A DNA stretch of 6,149 nucleotides. It comes from Acidobacteriaceae bacterium (GTDB lineage: Bacteria; Acidobacteriota; Terriglobia; Terriglobales; Acidobacteriaceae). The number at the start of each line of letters is the position of its first letter. Position 1 is the first letter of the stretch. This document shows, piece after piece, positions 4,606 through 6,149 of the stretch. Both the position numbers and the translations under genes were made by a program. The stretch lies in assembly GCA_003165455.1 (NCBI GenBank), contig PLUJ01000248.1:25178-31326 (forward strand), given 5' to 3'. The notes under the pieces are model-generated. The model made no database searches. It had not been told where the DNA came from and saw only the letters and a program-made list of their open reading frames with translations.

Positions 4606-6149
4606 TCAAAATCCATCCTGAGGGACAATTCCCTTTCCTTCTGTGAATTCGTAGCATCGGCCGGGAGCAAGATTTTTATAATCTTCAGTTTTGCCGCTTG
4701 GCCAGGAAATGACCACGCTTTCAACGCGGTCACGTTTTCCCAGCCCGAAGGTAAGTGGAAGTTCGGACTGCGAAAGATAACTGGATCCGGTTTTAACCAT
4801 TCGAGATTGCGTCAATTCTGAAGAGGTGATGCGTACAGTGGCGCCGATTCCGTCGCGGTTGGATTTTGTTCCAACCAGGCGAAAACGAATACTGTGATTC
4901 CCGGCAAGCTGATCGTTGCGATAAAGATAGGCGGGGCCGTTGTTAGTGGAAAGCAGAAGGTCGAGATCACCATCCCGGTCAAAGTCAGCGTAAGCCAAAC
5001 CACGCGCCACTTTAGGCTGGGCAAAGCCGCCTCCAATTTCCGCCGCTACATCGATAAAACCACCGTTCCCGTTGTTAAGGAACAGAAATGGGGGTTGGGC
5101 ATAGCCGGTATTCCCTTGTATGTTGCGCACGGTTTCATCGATATGGCCGTTGGCGACGGCGAGGTCGAGCCAGCCATCGAGATCGGCATCGAAAAAAACG
5201 CACCCAAATCCAAGACTATTTTTGGACGCCGTGCCCACCCCAGATTTCGCGGCAACATCTTCGTAAGTGTTGCCGGCAAACTGGTAGAGACCCGTCATTT
5301 CGTTGTCGAAGTTAGTAATCGCCACTCCACTATGACCGGCGTTTGCGAAGTCGGCAGCGTCCACGCCCATGCCAGCGCGAGCTTTTCCCTCGCTGCTGAA
5401 TGCCAAGCCTGCCTCTACCGCTGCATCTTTAAAAGTTCCGTTGCGCTGGTTGCGATAGAGTTTGTTGGGCTGAGTGTCATTGGCTACCAGAAGATCGGGC
5501 CAGCCGTCGTTCCTGGAATCGCTCCCGTCCGCATAGAGCATGGCGACCCCGAGCGACTTGGAACTACTGTCGAAGATGCCGCTGGATGCGGTTACATCTT
5601 CGAAGGTGCCATTCCCCCGGTTGCGAAACAGCCAGCAAGTCTGGCCGCGATAGGCTTCAGGAGTGCAATACGATTTATGTTTTCCGTCGAGGGTGCAAAA
5701 GACATCTCGATCCGGCGACCATTTCACATAGTTGCAGACGAACAGATCGAGCAGGCCGTCGCGGTCATAGTCGAACCACAGAGCGGAGGTGCTGAAGCCA
5801 AATCGCTTGCCTAAGCCGCTGGAATTGGTGACATCGCGGAAGGTTCCCTTGCCGGTATTGCGAAAGAGGCGATTCTGCCCTACACAAGTGATGAGAATGT
5901 CGGGAAACCCATCGTTATCATAATCGCCGACCGCCACGCCCATGCCGTACATCTCGATGTCGAGCCCAGAGCGTGAGGTTACATCGGTGAAAGTACCGTT
6001 CCGGTTATTGCGATACAGTCGGAGGGTCGAGTGGCGCTGCTTGTGACTTTGGCCGACATTTCCCGGCCCATTTCTTGCCGGCCAATCCATTCCGTTGATG
6101 AGAAGAACGTCCTGCCATCCGTCACGGTCATAGTCGAGAAATGCGCAGC
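4606..6149 (-). CDS. CRTAC1 family FG-GAP/VCBS repeat protein with ASPIC/UnbV domain (5' end outside window)
   Basis: The frame is open to the right edge. An ATG at 6090 is internal: the codons before it read AFLDYDRDGWQDVLLING, a normal FG-GAP repeat, so the N-terminus and any signal peptide are missing. Counting from that ATG, calcium-loop motifs occur as DYDNDGFPD (56-64), DYDRDGLLD (107-115), DADLDGWLD (301-309) and DFDRDGDLD (369-377), with degenerate copies near 187-199 and 247-255. Between them runs a recurring L[YF]RN-GNGTF-DV strand at about 25, 75, 154, 211 and, weaker, 268 and 335. A cysteine-bearing insert (Cys132, 142, 152) interrupts repeats two and three. Residues from about 400 to 485 are the ASPIC/UnbV domain (SNRDGIGATVRI, KTGSSYLSQSELPLTFGLG, VVISWPSGKTEDY). 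The integrin-like propeller is probably exported and may bind ligands or partners; no enzymatic role is known. Such genes are numerous in Acidobacteriota. It converges on yceI with a 32-base gap. Confidence 0.93.
   Translation of the reverse strand, partial: CAFLDYDRDGWQDVLLINGMDWPARNGPGNVGQSHKQRHSTLRLYRNNRNGTFTDVTSRSGLDIEMYGMGVAVGDYDNDGFPDILITCVGQNRLFRNTGKGTFRDVTNSSGLGKRFGFSTSALWFDYDRDGLLDLFVCNYVKWSPDRDVFCTLDGKHKSYCTPEAYRGQTCWLFRNRGNGTFEDVTASSGIFDSSSKSLGVAMLYADGSDSRNDGWPDLLVANDTQPNKLYRNQRNGTFKDAAVEAGLAFSSEGKARAGMGVDAADFANAGHSGVAITNFDNEMTGLYQFAGNTYEDVAAKSGVGTASKNSLGFGCVFFDADLDGWLDLAVANGHIDETVRNIQGNTGYAQPPFLFLNNGNGGFIDVAAEIGGGFAQPKVARGLAYADFDRDGDLDLLLSTNNGPAYLYRNDQLAGNHSIRFRLVGTKSNRDGIGATVRITSSELTQSRMVKTGSSYLSQSELPLTFGLGKRDRVESVVISWPSGKTEDYKNLAPGRCYEFTEGKGIVPQDGF

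Noticed and set aside
4894..5814. A 306-codon open frame on the plus strand opposite the CRTAC1 gene
   Set aside because: It lies wholly inside a gene with clear FG-GAP and UnbV motifs on the other strand, its translation has no recognisable domain, and long antisense frames are common opposite such coding sequence.
5430..6030. Recurring short DNA similarities in the CRTAC1 gene (GGTTGCGATA/GGTTATTGCGATA and CGGTCATAGTCGA types)
   Set aside because: They encode the repeated LYRN-GNGTF and DYDRDG strands of the FG-GAP repeats and are not separate mobile or CRISPR repeats.

Overview
The window is ordinary bacterial chromosome of moderate GC content. It most resembles a soil Acidobacteriota genome of the Terriglobia/Koribacter kind. 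That is an inference from gene content: a CRTAC1-type FG-GAP/UnbV protein, a secreted seven-bladed YVTN/lactonase-like propeller, a YceI protein and a DPM1-like GT2 glycosyltransferase together are typical of that phylum. No rRNA or other marker gene is present to prove it. I see no tRNA, CRISPR array, insertion sequence or phage gene.

Layout. (1) Positions 1-407, plus strand: the C-terminal part of a 2OG-Fe(II) dioxygenase of the prolyl-4-hydroxylase/Tpa1 type, cut by the left edge. (2) 434-1234, minus strand: a complete GT2 glycosyltransferase converging on it. (3) 1235-1579: a 345-base divergent intergenic region with a small inverted repeat at 1261-1282 and a perfect 13-bp tandem duplication at 1526-1551. 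(4) 1580-2650, plus strand: a secreted, probably lipid-anchored YVTN propeller with seven blades of about 48 residues. (5) 2651-2858: an intergenic region rich in dyad symmetries, with a possible terminator and a possible promoter. (6) 2859-3938, plus strand: a type III polyketide synthase with an intact Cys-His-Asn triad, overlapping by 7 bases (7) an exported YceI-family lipid-binding protein ending at 4573. (8) 4606 to the right edge, minus strand: a CRTAC1 family protein with FG-GAP/VCBS repeats and a C-terminal ASPIC/UnbV domain, its N-terminus outside the window.

How the genes may work together. The strongest functional unit is the pair type III PKS plus YceI. Type III PKSs of bacteria commonly make alkylresorcinol or alkylpyrone lipids, and YceI proteins are periplasmic lipocalin-like barrels that bind long isoprenoid or amphiphilic molecules. 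The overlap suggests co-expression, and a reasonable hypothesis is that the YceI protein binds or moves the polyketide lipid in the periplasm. The two propeller-type proteins are exported or probably exported but show no evident link to that pathway. No clearly novel multi-gene system is visible; the PKS-YceI pair is the part most worth following up.
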